Origin: Pseudomonadota bacterium
GTDB taxonomy: Bacteria > Pseudomonadota > Alphaproteobacteria > Rhizobiales > Xanthobacteraceae
Assembly: GCA_021779635.1 (NCBI GenBank)
Contig: JAJYAH010000079.1
Coordinates: 1-15,010 of the forward strand
Direction: 5' to 3'
Length of the DNA: 15,010 nt
Part shown: positions 14,502 to 15,010 of the stretch, one piece after another
Layout of the letters: every line of letters starts with the position of its first letter
Numbering within the stretch: the first letter of the stretch is position 1
Notes under the pieces: generated by a model
The model's input: the letters and a program-made list of their open reading frames with translations, nothing else
Told to the model about the DNA's origin: nothing
Database searches by the model: none
Position numbers and translations under genes: made by a program

Positions 14502-14781
14502 GGTGATGCGGCAACAGCGCTGCTGTTCAGAGCAACGATTGGAATTTTTGCAACTGGACTACATTTCGCTGAGCTTTGTGGCTCTGGTGGTCTCGTTTTC
14601 GAGCACGAATATGTTGGTGGCCTGCCTAGGATGGGGTGCGCGGCCACTTGCGATTCTGACATGGCTCGTCGCAAAGAACCAAAATGCAAATATAGCGACC
14701 GAACTCCTCAAACATCTCGCGGTGGCGACTGCCATGGTAGCTGCTAGCTTCGCTAGGCAACCTTATCAGTGCTTACGTTCA
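14502..14781. other. Intergenic region after the decarboxylase, no convincing gene
   Basis: Only a short hairpin right after the stop (AACAGC-GCT-GCTGTT, 14513-14527), without a T-run. Open frames exist on both strands but lack ribosome-binding sites and protein-like composition. The base composition is somewhat lower in GC than the neighbouring genes. Confidence 0.45.
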
Positions 14782-14830
14782 ATAGAGCGAGATGGCTTTT
14801 CGTCGAATCGCCATCTCGCTCTATCTTTTT
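14782..14830 (+). terminator. Strong hairpin with T-run
   Basis: ATAGAGCGAGATGGC (14782-14796) pairs perfectly over 15 bp with GCCATCTCGCTCTAT (14810-14824) around a 13-nt loop, followed directly by CTTTTTG. This is a classic intrinsic terminator shape for plus-strand transcription, 280 bp after the decarboxylase. The arms may also belong to a repeated intergenic element. Confidence 0.65.
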
Positions 14831-14834
14831 GTTC

Positions 14835-14884
14835 GAGCATGATCTTTTTCGGAAAACCGGTACCCACTTTTTCGGATCATGCTC
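14835..14884. repeat. Palindromic intergenic repeat (REP-like, Bradyrhizobium type)
   Basis: GAGCATGATC (14835-14844) and GATCATGCTC (14875-14884) are perfect inverted arms flanking a core with TTTTTCGGAAAACCGG and ACTTTTTCG. I associate this sequence with a widespread intergenic repeat of Bradyrhizobium and relatives. It sits directly after the terminator hairpin, a usual place for such elements. Confidence 0.7.
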
Positions 14885-15010
14885 TAGGTGCGGCGAGCTC
14901 CCGGCGGAGCCTGGACCGGCTTCCAATGTCCGTCGCGGGATAATCCGGAAGTCAAATGACACCCTGCCCTAGCCTGAACCTGGAGGGCTTCCGGCGCCTG
15001 AATGCTTCAA
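14885..15010. other. Right edge of window, no gene seen
   Basis: About 125 bp with no supported start, ribosome-binding site or motif. A gene could begin just beyond the window. Confidence 0.4.

Noticed and set aside
14559..14735. Minus-strand frame of 58 aa with a signal-peptide-like start
   Set aside because: It has no ribosome-binding site and the part after the hydrophobic start has no protein-like pattern.
14449..14943. Plus-strand frame of 164 aa after the decarboxylase
   Set aside because: It overlaps the decarboxylase end and reads through both the terminator hairpin and the palindromic repeat.
1..15010. CRISPR arrays, tRNA or rRNA genes
   Set aside because: I saw no regularly spaced repeats, no cloverleaf-like sequence and no rRNA-like stretch.

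Overview
The window looks like a piece of an alphaproteobacterial chromosome, most likely from the Bradyrhizobium/Rhodopseudomonas group. It is GC-rich, it carries a Cu-type nitrite reductase with its nirV partner, several FixK/FNR-type operators, and near the right end a palindromic intergenic repeat of a kind I associate with Bradyrhizobium. The genus is inferred from gene style, not from a marker gene.

Layout, left to right. (1) 1-1523: a small exported CopC/YtkA-like protein, then three small unassigned genes (a 72-aa soluble protein, a 65-aa zinc-ribbon protein and a 4-TM membrane protein). FixK/FNR boxes lie before the 72-aa and zinc-ribbon genes. (2) 1574-3672: nirK, preceded by an NnrR-type box, and nirV. 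(3) 3872-7608: a perfect FixK/FNR box, a CBS-CBS-BON protein, a 758-aa fusion of an NAD(P)H/FAD oxidoreductase with a patatin-like lipase, and a universal stress protein. (4) 7609-8593: mostly non-coding, with a possible 61-aa gene and a small secreted Cys/Tyr/His-rich protein on the minus strand. (5) 8581-11928: a large acyl carrier / fatty acyl-AMP ligase / PlsC-type acyltransferase gene cut in two by an in-frame TAA, then a PEBP-family protein. (6) 11929-12203: a minus-strand gene remnant, a possible IS end and another FixK/FNR-type box. (7) 12204-14501: a flavodoxin-like protein, a HicA-like small protein, agmatinase and pyruvoyl-dependent arginine decarboxylase. (8) 14502-15010: no convincing gene; a strong terminator hairpin and the palindromic repeat.

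The common theme is life at low oxygen. I found five exact matches to TTGA-N6-TCAA, and all five lie in gaps just upstream of plus-strand genes. Eight fixed bases would be expected about 0.2 times by chance in 15 kb. The sixth site, before nirK, is of the different TTGCG-N4-CACAA type. I infer an anoxia/NO-responsive island that combines nitrite respiration (nirK-nirV, with possible copper handling), stress and energy sensing (CBS, Usp), lipid turnover (patatin fusion, acyl-AMP ligase/acyltransferase), flavin redox chemistry and a two-step arginine-to-putrescine route. The most unusual items are the oxidoreductase-patatin fusion, the interrupted ligase-acyltransferase gene, and the clustering of operators on genes of unknown function.
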